Part shown: positions 18,187-27,705 of the stretch, one piece after another | Layout of the letters: each line of letters starts with the position of its first letter | Position numbering within the stretch: position 1 is the first letter of the stretch | Assembly: GCF_002843175.1 (NCBI RefSeq) | Contig: NZ_PJEO01000056.1 | Span: 186,001-250,000 of the forward strand | Reading direction: 5' to 3' | DNA length: 64,000 bases | Origin: Confluentibacter flavum | GTDB taxonomy: Bacteria; Bacteroidota; Bacteroidia; Flavobacteriales; Flavobacteriaceae | Made by a program: the position numbers and the translations under genes | The notes under the pieces: generated by a model | What the model was told of the DNA's origin: nothing | The model's input: the letters and a program-made list of their open reading frames with translations, nothing else | The model's database searches: none

Positions 18187-18385
18187 TTTCAACAATTTAA
18201 AAAATTAATATTTCTGCTTTATATTTTAAAGTATAACTACATATATAACCAATACAAATAGGCTAAAATCCTAGACATTTTAATGGATTTTAAAGCTACG
18301 AAGTTAATTATTTTATTCTAAATAATTATTATGCATGCATAATAAATTTAAATAATTCTTTTAAGAATAGTACACCTTTTATTCC

Positions 18386-18393
18386 TATTTTTG
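18386..18393 (+). promoter_or_regulatory. Candidate -7 box for pdhB
   Basis: TATTTTTG fits TAnnTTTG, 74 bp before the pdhB ATG; no good -33 TTG accompanies it. The divergent etfB-pdhB gap (18187-18466) otherwise holds only AT-rich sequence with short palindromes such as TTATGCATGCATAA. Confidence 0.35.
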
Positions 18394-18466
18394 CATTTCA
18401 ATTTACTAAGATACTCAAGATAAACTATTAAAGAAATTCCTATATTGAGGAAGATAAAATAAGCGA

Positions 18467-19444
18467 ATGAAGACAATTCAATTTAGAGAAGCTATTTGTG
18501 AAGCCATGAGCGAAGAAATGCGCAGAGATGAAAGCATTTATTTAATGGGTGAAGAAGTTGCAGAATATAATGGTGCCTACAAAGCATCAAAAGGCATGTT
18601 AGACGAATTTGGAGCAAAAAGAGTGATCGATACACCTATAGCAGAACTTGGTTTTGCGGGTATTGCAATAGGCTCGACCATGACAGGATGCCGACCAATT
18701 GTGGAGTATATGACGTTTAACTTTTCTCTTGTTGGAATTGATCAAATTATAAACAATGCCGCCAAAATAAGACAAATGTCTGGTGGTCAATTTAAATGTC
18801 CCATCGTATTTCGTGGCCCAACAGCATCAGCTGGTCAATTAGGTGCGACACATTCACAAGCATTTGAAAGTTGGTTTGCCAATACACCTGGCTTAAAAGT
18901 GGTAGTTCCATCAAATCCTTATGATGCAAAAGGACTTTTAAAAGCTGCAATTCGTGACGATGACCCCGTCATTTTCATGGAAAGTGAGCAAATGTATGGT
19001 GACAAAGGAGAAGTTCCTGAAGGTGAATATGTTATTCCGTTGGGAGTTGCAGAGATTAAACGAGAAGGTACGGATGTAACCATTGTATCTTTTGGGAAGA
19101 TTATAAAAGAAGCTTATATCGCTGCCGACGAATTAGCTAAAGAAGGTATTTCTTGTGAAATCATAGATTTACGCACCGTAAAACCTATGGACAAAGAAGC
19201 TATTTTGAAATCGGTTAAAAAAACAAATCGTTTAGTGGTTTTAGAAGAAGCATGGCCTTTTGGAAATGTAGCTACTGAAATTACTTATATTGTACAATCT
19301 GAAGCATTTGATTATTTAGACGCTCCCATAGTAAAAATTAATACCGCTGACACCCCCGCTCCATACTCACCCGTTCTATTTGCAGAATGGTTGCCAAATA
19401 GCAAAGATGTCATTAAAGCGGTAAAAAAAGTTTTATATAAATAA
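18467..19444 (+). CDS. pdhB: Pyruvate dehydrogenase E1 component, beta subunit
   Basis: A 325-residue thiamine-diphosphate enzyme subunit of the alpha2-beta2 E1 type, part of the complex that turns pyruvate into acetyl-CoA. Family blocks include FREAICEAMSEEMRRDESIY, MGEEVAEYNGAYKASKG, RVIDTPIAELGFAGIAIG, PIVFRGPTASAGQLGATHSQ and the C-terminal LEEAWPFGNVATEI. The closeness to branched-chain E1-beta leaves some doubt, but GEYNGAYKASKG-type sequence and overall similarity fit pyruvate dehydrogenase. The alpha subunit and E2 are not in the window. Confidence 0.92.
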   Translation: MKTIQFREAICEAMSEEMRRDESIYLMGEEVAEYNGAYKASKGMLDEFGAKRVIDTPIAELGFAGIAIGSTMTGCRPIVEYMTFNFSLVGIDQIINNAAKIRQMSGGQFKCPIVFRGPTASAGQLGATHSQAFESWFANTPGLKVVVPSNPYDAKGLLKAAIRDDDPVIFMESEQMYGDKGEVPEGEYVIPLGVAEIKREGTDVTIVSFGKIIKEAYIAADELAKEGISCEIIDLRTVKPMDKEAILKSVKKTNRLVVLEEAWPFGNVATEITYIVQSEAFDYLDAPIVKINTADTPAPYSPVLFAEWLPNSKDVIKAVKKVLYK

Positions 19445-19465
19445 ATTAAAACATTTTACGTTATG

Positions 19466-19502
19466 AACTTCATTAGCACACTTTCGTTGATGAAGTTTTT
19501 TT
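19466..19502 (+). terminator. Terminator after pdhB
   Basis: AACTTCAT (19466-19473) pairs with ATGAAGTT (19490-19497) around a 16-nt loop and is followed by a T run to 19502. It separates pdhB from the DUF5686 gene, whose start codon comes 7 bp later. Confidence 0.5.
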
Positions 19503-19508
19503 ATATAT

Positions 19509-22004
19509 ATGAAGTTAAAATTAACTGTTACCCTATTTTTATTCGGAATACTATCCCTACTTGCTCAAACTAAAGTAAGCGGTTATGTATTTGATGAATA
19601 CAACCAATCTGTTCCGTTTGCCAATGTATTGTTTAAAGGTTCTTCACAAGGGACCATTACAGATGAAAACGGAAAGTTTTATTTAGAATCTGACCAAACT
19701 TGGAATACTTTAATAGTTTCTTTTATTGGCTACCAAACTCTTGAAATTGCTTTAGATAAAAAAGTGAATTTCGATTTAAAATTCACACTTTCAGAAGAAG
19801 CCTCTCAATTAGACCAAGTATTCATTACAACTGGTAAGCAATCCAAAAAAGATAATCCTGCGATAGATATTCTTAGGAAGATTTGGGAGCATGAACGGAA
19901 AAACGGCTTACAAAAATTCAATCAGTATGAGTATAGCAAATACGAGAAGGTAGAGTTTGACATCAATACCATTGATAGCTCGCTGATGAAAAGCAAACTT
20001 TTTAAAGGCATGGAATTTGTTTTTGATCAAGTAGATACCTCAAGTGTTACCGGAAAAACATATTTACCTATGTTTATCAACGAAGCCGTTTCGCAAGTTT
20101 ATGGTGACAATCTTATTAACAAGAAAAAAGAAGTTTTAAAAGGGAATAAAAACTCAGGCTTCAGCGATAACCAAACGATTATTGATTTTGTTGGCGAATT
20201 GTATCCCGATTTTAATATCTATGATAATTATTTGCAGTTTTTTGACAAAGGTTTTGTAAGTCCCTTGTCTAAAACAGGTATTAACACTTATAATTATGTA
20301 TTAGCAGACAGCTCATTTATAGAGAATAAATGGTGCTATAATATTATTTACTATCCCAGACGAAAAAACGAGCTGACTTTTAAAGGTAATTTCTGGGTGG
20401 CTGATACCACATATGCTATTAAAGAAATTAATCTGCAGGCATCAAAAAGTGCCAATATTAACTGGGTAAAAGATATTTATATTGAACAAGAATTCGAAGT
20501 GTTGAACGATTCTGTTTTTCTTATAAAACGAGATCATATGATGTCTGATTTCGCTTTCAACAAAAAAGAAACTTCCCATGGTATTTATGGCAAACGCACC
20601 ACATTATATGATAATTATAAGTTCGATAAAGTAATAGATAAAAAATTCTACGATGAAGAAGTTTACGACTACGATAAAGATATTTATGATAGGGATGATG
20701 ATTTTTGGACTCAAAATCGCTTAGAGGCTTTAAATAAAGACGAGAAGGGTGTTTACAAAATGTTAGATACCTTAAAAACCGTCAAGAAATTTAAACGTCT
20801 TTACAATTTGGGGAGTATTCTGGCTTCGGGCTATATTGAGTTCAATACGTTACCATTGGATTATGGCCCCATATTTTCAACGTTTGGATTTAATGAAGTA
20901 GAAGGCTTACGCTTACGGACAGGCGGACGCACCTATTTTGGAAGAAACGATTTATGGCGATTGGAAGGGTTTTTAGCCTACGGATTTAAAGATGACAAAT
21001 TTAAATATGGCATTTCAGGAAAATGGCTTTTACATAAAAAAAGTCGGTTCATTATTTCTGGAGGAAATAGGCGCGATGTTGAGCAAATTGGGGCTAGTTT
21101 AACTACCTCTACAGATGTACTGGGGCGTAGTTTTGCTTCCTCTGCTGTAGTAGGCACTGGTGCTAATGATAAATTAACATCTATAAATCTGACTAGTTTA
21201 GCTATGGAACTTGAACCTTGGCGTAATTTTATAATGAGGTTGGGCGGAAATTACAGAACATTAGAATCGGGTTCACCAACTTTTAGTTTAGATTACAACA
21301 CACCAAATGGTATTGAATCTGAAATAAAACAGTTTGAATCGTCCTTCTCTGTTTCTTATTTTCCTGGTAGAAAAATGACAGGATTTGGCGTAGAACGTAA
21401 AATTGCCAATGATAACTATGCCAGCCTTTTTGCGCTAGTAAGTCGTGGTGATAAAGGCGTATTTGATAGTGATTTCGATTATACAAAAGTTCAGTTTTCT
21501 TATATTCAACCTTGGCAAGTTGGAGGTTATGGCAGATTAACCACGACCGTAGAAGCTGGTAAAACCTTTGGAGAAGTCCCGTTAGGATTATTAAGTGTTA
21601 TTCCTGGAAATCAATCGTATTTTTCCATCTATAATACCTTTCCTCAATTAGATTTTTATGAATTTGTTTCAGATACTTATACGTCATTTCATTTCGAGCA
21701 TAATTTCAATGGTCGTCTATTTTCAAGAATTCCTTTTTTAAGAAAATATAATCTTAGGGAGATTATAAGTTTACGTGGTGTTTGGGGAGATATTTCAGAT
21801 GAAAATATAGCATTAAGCACAACAAGTAACCCAAACACTATACCGTTATTGGCCCCTAATGATAAAGTGTACTATGAATATGGTTTTGGAATTGGCAATA
21901 TCTTTAAAGTCTTTAGAATTGACTTTAATTTTAGAGGTAATTACCTAGAAAATGAAAATGCCCGCAAGTTTGGAGTTACGGGCACTTTTGGATTTTATTT
22001 TTAA
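19509..22004 (+). CDS. DUF5686 outer-membrane protein with carboxypeptidase-regulatory-like N-terminus
   Basis: An 831-residue exported protein. It has a signal peptide (about 1-19, ending LLAQ), a carboxypeptidase-D regulatory-like domain (20-105; VSGYVFDEYNQSVPFANVLF, then GTITDENGKFYL), a long middle part and a beta-rich C-terminal half ending in FGVTGTFGFYF, as expected of an outer-membrane barrel. This layout is the DUF5686 family, common in Bacteroidota and of unknown function. It converges on clpX with only 10 bp between stop codons; a GC hairpin (TGCCCG/CGGGCA, 21959-21984) lies within its last codons. Confidence 0.85.
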   Translation: MKLKLTVTLFLFGILSLLAQTKVSGYVFDEYNQSVPFANVLFKGSSQGTITDENGKFYLESDQTWNTLIVSFIGYQTLEIALDKKVNFDLKFTLSEEASQLDQVFITTGKQSKKDNPAIDILRKIWEHERKNGLQKFNQYEYSKYEKVEFDINTIDSSLMKSKLFKGMEFVFDQVDTSSVTGKTYLPMFINEAVSQVYGDNLINKKKEVLKGNKNSGFSDNQTIIDFVGELYPDFNIYDNYLQFFDKGFVSPLSKTGINTYNYVLADSSFIENKWCYNIIYYPRRKNELTFKGNFWVADTTYAIKEINLQASKSANINWVKDIYIEQEFEVLNDSVFLIKRDHMMSDFAFNKKETSHGIYGKRTTLYDNYKFDKVIDKKFYDEEVYDYDKDIYDRDDDFWTQNRLEALNKDEKGVYKMLDTLKTVKKFKRLYNLGSILASGYIEFNTLPLDYGPIFSTFGFNEVEGLRLRTGGRTYFGRNDLWRLEGFLAYGFKDDKFKYGISGKWLLHKKSRFIISGGNRRDVEQIGASLTTSTDVLGRSFASSAVVGTGANDKLTSINLTSLAMELEPWRNFIMRLGGNYRTLESGSPTFSLDYNTPNGIESEIKQFESSFSVSYFPGRKMTGFGVERKIANDNYASLFALVSRGDKGVFDSDFDYTKVQFSYIQPWQVGGYGRLTTTVEAGKTFGEVPLGLLSVIPGNQSYFSIYNTFPQLDFYEFVSDTYTSFHFEHNFNGRLFSRIPFLRKYNLREIISLRGVWGDISDENIALSTTSNPNTIPLLAPNDKVYYEYGFGIGNIFKVFRIDFNFRGNYLENENARKFGVTGTFGFYF

Positions 22005-22014
22005 CAAAAAAACG

Positions 22015-23247
22015 TTATGAAACCGCTTTTAGTTTTTTCAATGTGGTTTTTGTTAATTTATCTTCTGCATACATTTTAGTAACATTCAATTTTTTCTCAT
22101 TACTACTAGGCAATTCAAACATCGCATCTGTTAAAATTTCTTCACATAACGAACGTAGTCCCCTAGCTCCAAGTTTATACTCTACCGCTTTATCTACTAT
22201 ATAATCTAAAGCACCATCAGTAATACTAAAATCTATATTATCCATGGTAAACAACTTTTTATATTGTTTAATAATGGCATTTTTAGGCTCTGTAAGAATA
22301 GCTCTTAATGTTTCAGCATCCAAAGGATCCATGTATGTTAATACAGGTAATCGTCCAATAATTTCAGGAATTAAACCAAAATCTTTTAAATCTTTAGGAA
22401 TGATATATTGTAATAAATTGTTTTGGTCTACCACATCATCAGATATGGAAGCACTATAACCAACCGCTTGCATATTCAAACGTCTGGATATAATACGTTC
22501 GATGCCATCAAATGCACCACCCGCAATAAATAAAATATTTTCTGTATTGACTTCAATAAATTTCTGATCTGGATGTTTTCTACCTCCTTTTGGCGGCACA
22601 TTAACAACAGTTCCTTCCAATAATTTTAAAAGTGCTTGTTGCACACCCTCTCCAGATACATCTCGTGTTATAGATGGATTATCACTTTTACGGGCGATTT
22701 TATCTATTTCGTCAATAAACACGATGCCTTTTTCAGCTTTTTCAAGATTATAATCGGCTGCCTGTAGCAATCGGGTTAATATACTTTCAACATCTTCACC
22801 TACATAACCCGCCTCTGTTAAAACAGTGGCGTCTACAATAGCCAAAGGCACGTTAAGCATTCTGGCAATTGTTTTTGCCATTAACGTTTTACCCGTTCCT
22901 GTTTGACCAACCATAATGATATTACTTTTTTGAATATCAATATCATCACTTGTTGTTGGTTGTAATAAACGTTTGTAATGGTTGTAAACCGCTACAGACA
23001 TGACTCTTTTTGTTGCATCTTGACCAATAATATATTGATCTAAAAATTCTTTAATCTGTAAAGGTTTGCGTAATTTTAATTCTGCAGATAAGTCACTGCT
23101 GTCACTTTGTTTGGATTCTTCAATAACAATCCCATGTGCTTGTTCAATACATCTATCGCATATATGGGCATCTAATCCTGCTATTAATAGGTTAGTTTCG
23201 GGTTTTTTTCTACCACAAAACGAGCATTCCAATTGTTCTTTTGCCAT
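22015..23247 (-). CDS. clpX: ATP-dependent Clp protease ATP-binding subunit ClpX
   Basis: A 410-residue AAA+ unfoldase that feeds substrates to ClpP. The N-terminal zinc finger uses C8, C11, C30 and C33 (CSFCGRK and HICDRC). The AAA+ module shows Walker [14 protein letters not shown], Walker [15 protein letters not shown], the pore-loop region and sensor motif [11 protein letters not shown]. Length is normal. It lies 75 bp downstream of clpP, in the order tig-clpP-clpX seen in many bacteria. Confidence 0.97.
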   Translation of the reverse strand: MAKEQLECSFCGRKKPETNLLIAGLDAHICDRCIEQAHGIVIEESKQSDSSDLSAELKLRKPLQIKEFLDQYIIGQDATKRVMSVAVYNHYKRLLQPTTSDDIDIQKSNIIMVGQTGTGKTLMAKTIARMLNVPLAIVDATVLTEAGYVGEDVESILTRLLQAADYNLEKAEKGIVFIDEIDKIARKSDNPSITRDVSGEGVQQALLKLLEGTVVNVPPKGGRKHPDQKFIEVNTENILFIAGGAFDGIERIISRRLNMQAVGYSASISDDVVDQNNLLQYIIPKDLKDFGLIPEIIGRLPVLTYMDPLDAETLRAILTEPKNAIIKQYKKLFTMDNIDFSITDGALDYIVDKAVEYKLGARGLRSLCEEILTDAMFELPSSNEKKLNVTKMYAEDKLTKTTLKKLKAVS

Positions 23248-23322
23248 TAATCATTTGTTTAAAATGAGAGAAAAATGATGTTAATTCCCTAATTAGAATT
23301 TGTAAAATTACAAAAAAAATGT

Positions 23323-23997
23323 TTAACTACGGGCTAAAACCTCGTCAATCATACCATATTCTTTGGCTTTATCAGCTTTCATCCAATAGTCTCTATCACT
23401 ATCTTCATATACTTTGTCGTATGGTTGACCAGAATGCTTACTAATAATTTTATAAAGTTCTTCTTTTAAAATCAATATCTCTCTGGCAGTAATTTCTATA
23501 TCGCTGGCTTGCCCTTGAGCACCTCCTAATGGTTGATGAATCATGACACGAGAATGTGTTAAGCCGCTTCTTTTTCCTTTGGCCCCTGCACAAAGCAATA
23601 CAGCACCCATGGATGCAGCCATACCTGTACAAATAGTAGCAACATCTGGTTTTATAAACTGCATGGTATCATAAATACCTAATCCTGCATACACGCCGCC
23701 GCCTGGAGAATTAATATACATTTGAATATCTTTTGATGCATCAACACTTTCTAAAAACAATAATTGCGCTTGAACAATATTAGCGATATTATCATTTATT
23801 CCGGTTCCAAGAAACAGAATTCTATCCATCATTAAACGGGAAAAAACATCTAATTGAGAAATGTTCAATTGACGCTCTTCAATAATATAAGGGGTCATAT
23901 TTGCTGGATACATACTGCTTATAATTTTATTGTAATATGTACTGCTAATACCTTGGTCTTTTATAGCGAATTTTTCAAATTCCTTTCCGTAATCCAT
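23323..23997 (-). CDS. clpP: ATP-dependent Clp protease proteolytic subunit
   Basis: A 224-residue serine protease subunit that forms a 14-mer chamber with ClpX. The catalytic triad is readable: S129 in [12 protein letters not shown]154 in [10 protein letters not shown] and D203 in DRDYWM. The N-terminus up to about residue 35 is probably a short propeptide-like extension. It lies between tig and clpX; a hairpin at 24079-24104 separates it from tig, but read-through is likely. Confidence 0.97.
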   Translation of the reverse strand: MDYGKEFEKFAIKDQGISSTYYNKIISSMYPANMTPYIIEERQLNISQLDVFSRLMMDRILFLGTGINDNIANIVQAQLLFLESVDASKDIQMYINSPGGGVYAGLGIYDTMQFIKPDVATICTGMAASMGAVLLCAGAKGKRSGLTHSRVMIHQPLGGAQGQASDIEITAREILILKEELYKIISKHSGQPYDKVYEDSDRDYWMKADKAKEYGMIDEVLARS

Positions 23998-24078
23998 AGT
24001 AATTTTTATATTATAATACTTTAAATTAAACCCTCAATAGTATAAACTGAGGCTTTTAGTTTTTACTTAATAAATAAA

Positions 24079-24104
24079 GCGCTTTAATGTGTAAATTAAA
24101 GCGC
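24079..24104 (-). terminator. Hairpin between tig and clpP (attenuator or terminator)
   Basis: A perfect 10-bp stem, GCGCTTTAAT (24079-24088) and ATTAAAGCGC (24095-24104), has a six-base loop. On the minus strand it is followed by TTTATTTATT. It lies 35 bp after the tig stop codon and could partly stop tig transcripts before clpPX. Confidence 0.65.
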
Positions 24105-24138
24105 CTAAATATAAGGAATAATTATTTAAACGATAGGT

Positions 24139-25467
24139 TTATTTGTCTCCGTAAACTTCTTTAACAAAGTTTTCATAAGTCAATTCCTTAACCTTTAAAT
24201 TAGCTTTCTCTTTATATAAAGCTATAAGTTTTTGACTTATAAGTTGCTCTGAAATTCTACGTGCTTCATCTTGGTTTGATAGCACCCGAGCTGCAATATC
24301 ATCTAATTCTTTATCTGTTGGATTTAATTGTCCGAACTGAGCCATTTGAGTTCTTATCATCTCCCTTGCATGACCTTTGATATCTTCTAAGGTTACTTGA
24401 ATGTTGTTTTCTGTAATCAACTTACCTTCAATTAACTGGTAACGTAAACTTTTTTCAGACTTTTCATATTCTTCTTTGGCCTGATCGTGATCCATTGGTT
24501 TTTCACCAGCCGTTTGCATCCATTTTTGTAAAAATGTTGCAGGCAAATCAAACTTAGTGTTGTCAACTAAATACTCAGTGACATCATTCAACAATTTTTG
24601 ATCGGCCTGTTGTTTAAATTGTTTTTCTGCGTCTTCTTTTATTTTCTCTTTTAATTCGGTAACAGAATTAACAACACCCTTTCCAAATAATTTATCAAAC
24701 AACTCTTGGTCTAAATCTGCCAATTCGCTTTTATTTATTTCGGTAACGGTAAAAGTTACATCAATATCCAAACCATGAATATCGTCATGTTCTAATTTAA
24801 AAGCATGCATTAATTCATGCTCATCATAATAAAGTCCTTTGGTGTTTAAAGCGATAACATCTCCCACTTTAGCACCAACAAATTGTTTTTGGGTGGCTTT
24901 ACTTTTAAATTTATCTAAAGTTAAAGTTACCGTATTGTCTATATCGCGCTCTTCATTTTTGTATACACCTGTAATATTGCTATCTTCTTCAACTTCATTT
25001 TGAGATACTAATTTCCCGTATTGTTTTTGAATACGCTCCACTTGCTCATCAATCATTTTGTCGTCAGCTGTAATAATATATTGATCGATTGGTTTCTTGC
25101 TGTTTAAATCAACTTCAAACTCTGGAGCCAGGCCTAATTCAAATTCAAATGAAAACCCATCAGAATCCCAATCAATATTATCTTGTGGTTTTGGTAATGG
25201 TTGCCCTAAAACATCAAGTTTTTCTTCAGTTAAATATTTGTTTAAAGCATCTTGCAATAACTTATTTACCTCATCAACCAAAACGGCTTTTCCGTACTGC
25301 TTTTTAACCATTCCCATGGGCACATGTCCTTTTCTAAACCCTGGAATGTTGGCGGTTTTACGGTAATCTGTTAAGATTTTTTCTACTTTTGTAATGTAAT
25401 CTTCTCTAGCAATATCTACTTTCACTACAGCATTTAATGCATCAACGTTTTCTCTTGTAATATTCAT
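24139..25467 (-). CDS. tig: Trigger factor
   Basis: A 442-residue ribosome-bound chaperone. The N-terminal ribosome-binding domain ends with the signature GFRKGHVPMGMVKKQYG (loop F-R-K). A degenerate FKBP-like middle domain (about 155-240) and an alpha-helical C-terminal domain with LVDNTKFDLPATFLQKW follow. The ribosome-docking site and length fit Tig. It leads the tig-clpP-clpX group and has a well-formed promoter at 25551-25580. Nascent-chain folding and Clp proteolysis would be jointly supplied. Confidence 0.94.
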   Translation of the reverse strand: MNITRENVDALNAVVKVDIAREDYITKVEKILTDYRKTANIPGFRKGHVPMGMVKKQYGKAVLVDEVNKLLQDALNKYLTEEKLDVLGQPLPKPQDNIDWDSDGFSFEFELGLAPEFEVDLNSKKPIDQYIITADDKMIDEQVERIQKQYGKLVSQNEVEEDSNITGVYKNEERDIDNTVTLTLDKFKSKATQKQFVGAKVGDVIALNTKGLYYDEHELMHAFKLEHDDIHGLDIDVTFTVTEINKSELADLDQELFDKLFGKGVVNSVTELKEKIKEDAEKQFKQQADQKLLNDVTEYLVDNTKFDLPATFLQKWMQTAGEKPMDHDQAKEEYEKSEKSLRYQLIEGKLITENNIQVTLEDIKGHAREMIRTQMAQFGQLNPTDKELDDIAARVLSNQDEARRISEQLISQKLIALYKEKANLKVKELTYENFVKEVYGDK

Positions 25468-25550
25468 TTTTAAATGATATAAAACCCTAATAGGGGATTT
25501 AACAAAAAGCTTTTTTAAAGCTTGGATTTTTCGTAACTGAAATCGGGATG

Positions 25551-25580
25551 CAAAAATATAACTTTTTTACATCCTAACAA
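25551..25580 (-). promoter_or_regulatory. Bacteroidota-type promoter for tig
   Basis: On the minus strand TTG (25580-25578), a 19-nt spacer and TATTTTTG (25558-25551) match the consensus. The predicted leader is about 78 nt and contains the palindrome AAGCTTTTTTAAAGCTT. Confidence 0.62.
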
Positions 25581-25604
25581 AGTTTTAATAAACTGTATTT
25601 TAGA

Positions 25605-25958
25605 CTAGTCCTTGCCTTCCTTTAAAAGCGAATGTAAGATGGATTGAAGTATAGATAATAAGATACTGAACAGAATGGCTACCCATATACTACTAACTGA
25701 AAAACCATCTATAAGCCTATCTACCAAAAGAATGATTAAAGCATTTATTATGAGTAAAAACAACCCCAGCGTAAGAATCGTTATTGGCAGCGTAAGTATA
25801 ACCAGAATTGGTTTTACCAATATATTTAACACCGATAACACAATAGCTACGATGATTGCCGTAACAAATTTATCTCCAGACAATTCTACCCCGGGTAAAA
25901 AATAAGCCAATATAAATACCGCCAAGGCATTTAATAAGAGTTTGATAATTAGATTCAT
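25605..25958 (-). CDS. Phage holin family protein (superfamily IV type, PF04020)
   Basis: A 117-residue integral membrane protein with four closely spaced hydrophobic segments (LLLNALAVFILAYFLPGVEL, AIIVAIVLSVLNILVKPIL, TLPITILTLGLFLLIINALI, SSIWVAILFSILLSIL). The NILVKPIL-VILTLPIT stretch is typical of the chromosomal holin_4_2 family. Despite the name there is no phage context; members are widespread membrane proteins of unknown role. It lies 35 bp downstream of the hydrolase gene. Confidence 0.85.
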   Translation of the reverse strand: MNLIIKLLLNALAVFILAYFLPGVELSGDKFVTAIIVAIVLSVLNILVKPILVILTLPITILTLGLFLLIINALIILLVDRLIDGFSVSSIWVAILFSILLSILQSILHSLLKEGKD

Positions 25959-25993
25959 TTTTAATTGATTTTCAATAAAAGTACAAAAATTAT

Positions 25994-26758
25994 TTATTTA
26001 GTAAATTTAATTACAGCATCAAAAAAGTCATCTGGATTCTCGGCATGCAACCAGTGTCCTGCATTTGAAATAGTTATTATTTGAGCATTAGGGAAGTGAT
26101 TTTTAATGATGTTTTCATCTTCAACTCCTATATATTCTGACCTGTCCCCTTTTAAAAAAAGCGTTTCTTTTTCAAATCTGGCTTGGTCTGGAAGTGGCTC
26201 TCCTATTTCTGTAATTTCTTCTTTTAAAACGTCTAAATTCATTCGTAAAGCAAGTTTGCCCTTTTCAATCCAATATAAGTTTTTTAATAAAAATTGTCGA
26301 GTGCCAAAGTCAGATACATATTTGCTAAGTAGGTCATCGGCTTCACCTCTACTTTTAATGACATCAAAATTTAGGGCGCTTAAACCGCTTAAAATGCCAT
26401 CATGATGCACCGGATAAAAACGAGGGGAAATATCGGCAACTAATAATTTTGAAACCATGTCTGGATACTTTGTGGCAAACAACATAGCTGTTTTGCCACC
26501 CATGGAATGACCTAATAAGATAACATGCTTCAAACCATTAGTTTCACAATATGTTTTTAAATCTACTACAAGAACGTCGTAATTAAATTCAGAACTATGA
26601 AAACTATGCCCGTGGTTTCTTTGGTCAACCAAATGCACTTGAAAACCTTCTTCGCTAAATTTTTGCCCCATGGTTTTCCAATTATCGTTCATTCCCAAAA
26701 ACCCATGAAGAATAACAAATGGAATACCCTCGCCTAATATGTTTGAATGTAATATCAT
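25994..26758 (-). CDS. Alpha/beta-fold hydrolase (YbfF-like esterase)
   Basis: A 254-residue cytoplasmic alpha/beta hydrolase. The oxyanion-hole segment VILHGFLGMNDNW, the nucleophile elbow GHSMGG with S85, an aspartate in the FLKGDRSEYI region and the terminal histidine in NAGHWLHAENP form a complete triad. The DQRNHGHS motif is typical of YbfF/abhydrolase-11 esterases. Its natural substrate is unknown. It lies downstream of pdxJ beyond a repeat element and is followed closely by the holin-like gene. Confidence 0.87.
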   Translation of the reverse strand: MILHSNILGEGIPFVILHGFLGMNDNWKTMGQKFSEEGFQVHLVDQRNHGHSFHSSEFNYDVLVVDLKTYCETNGLKHVILLGHSMGGKTAMLFATKYPDMVSKLLVADISPRFYPVHHDGILSGLSALNFDVIKSRGEADDLLSKYVSDFGTRQFLLKNLYWIEKGKLALRMNLDVLKEEITEIGEPLPDQARFEKETLFLKGDRSEYIGVEDENIIKNHFPNAQIITISNAGHWLHAENPDDFFDAVIKFTK

Positions 26759-26760
26759 AA

Positions 26761-26886
26761 GCCTCCCTTAATCCCTCCTAAGGAGGGAAACTGTTATGTT
26801 TAACTTTTTTTATACTGTCTATATATACTAGTGCCCACCTCCATTTTGAGTGTTTCCTTCCCTATGGGAAGGATTAAGGATGGGCT
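26761..26886. repeat. Inverted-repeat (MITE-like) element between pdxJ and the hydrolase gene
   Basis: The left end (26761-26791: GCCTCCCTTAATCCCTCC, then TAAGGAGGGAAAC) and the right end (26852-26886, reverse complement GCCCATCCTTAATCCTTCCC, then ATAGGGAAGGAAAC) are imperfect inverted copies of each other. They enclose 60 bp of AT-rich DNA, and each contains its own hairpin. The right end overlaps the last three codons and the stop of pdxJ. It lacks a transposase and looks like a small non-autonomous or palindromic repeat. Confidence 0.68.
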
Positions 26887-27596
26887 TTTAATTTATGTAA
26901 ATACATTTGGATAACGTTCTCAATCCCTAAATATAAACTTTCTGCAATTAATGCATGACCTATTGAAACTTCTAATAAGTTAGGAATATGGTCTTTAAAA
27001 AATTTGATGTTATCAAGAGACAAATCATGCCCAGCATTAATTCCCAAACCTAATTTATAGGCTAATTCGGCACTCTCCTTAAAAGGCCTTACAGCATTTT
27101 TATTGCCCAGACCGTATTGATGCGCAAAACTTTCGGTATATAATTCAATTCTGTCCGTTCCTGTTTCTTTAGCACCTTCAATTTGTTTTAAAACGGGATC
27201 CACAAAAATGGACGTCCTAATACCATTTTGTTGAAACTCTTTAATAACATCAACCAAAAAATCTTTATGCTTAATGGTATCCCAACCAGCATTAGATGTT
27301 ATGGCATCCTCCGCATCTGGAACTAATGTCACTTGTGTTGGTTTCACTTCTAAAACCAATTTCATGAATGAATCAACTGGATTGCCTTCAATATTATATT
27401 CCGTATAAACTACCGGTTTTAAATCTCGGGCATCCTGGTAGCGAATATGCCTCTCATCGGGTCTTGGATGTATGGTAACCCCTTCTGCCCCAAATCGCTG
27501 TACATCTTTTGCAAACTGTACTACATTAGGCACATTACCACCCCTGGAATTTCTTAATGTCGCTATCTTGTTAATATTTACACTTAACTTTGTCAT
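26874..27596 (-). CDS. pdxJ: Pyridoxine 5'-phosphate synthase
   Basis: A 240-residue TIM-barrel enzyme that condenses 3-amino-2-oxopropyl phosphate with deoxyxylulose 5-phosphate in the DXP-dependent vitamin B6 pathway. Diagnostic stretches are LSVNINKIATLRNSRGGNVP, GVTIHPRPDERHIRYQD, QVTLVPDAEDAITSNAGWD and GINAGHDLSLDN. The end LHKLKAHP and the stop codon run into a repeat element, so the last residues AHP are repeat-derived. It is divergent from the CBS-nadK cluster. Confidence 0.95.
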   Translation of the reverse strand: MTKLSVNINKIATLRNSRGGNVPNVVQFAKDVQRFGAEGVTIHPRPDERHIRYQDARDLKPVVYTEYNIEGNPVDSFMKLVLEVKPTQVTLVPDAEDAITSNAGWDTIKHKDFLVDVIKEFQQNGIRTSIFVDPVLKQIEGAKETGTDRIELYTESFAHQYGLGNKNAVRPFKESAELAYKLGLGINAGHDLSLDNIKFFKDHIPNLLEVSIGHALIAESLYLGIENVIQMYLHKLKAHP

Positions 27597-27705
27597 GAAT
27601 CCATTTTAAAACGCAAAAATACAAAGTAGAACAGGCTTACATACTTTTTTTTTGATTAATTTGCACACATATAAAACGATTGAAAAATAAAGGAAACATC
27701 TACCG

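Noticed and set aside
25605-25958. Prophage remnant suggested by the holin family name
   Set aside because: There are no other phage genes, integrase or attachment sites; PF04020-type proteins are common chromosomal membrane proteins.
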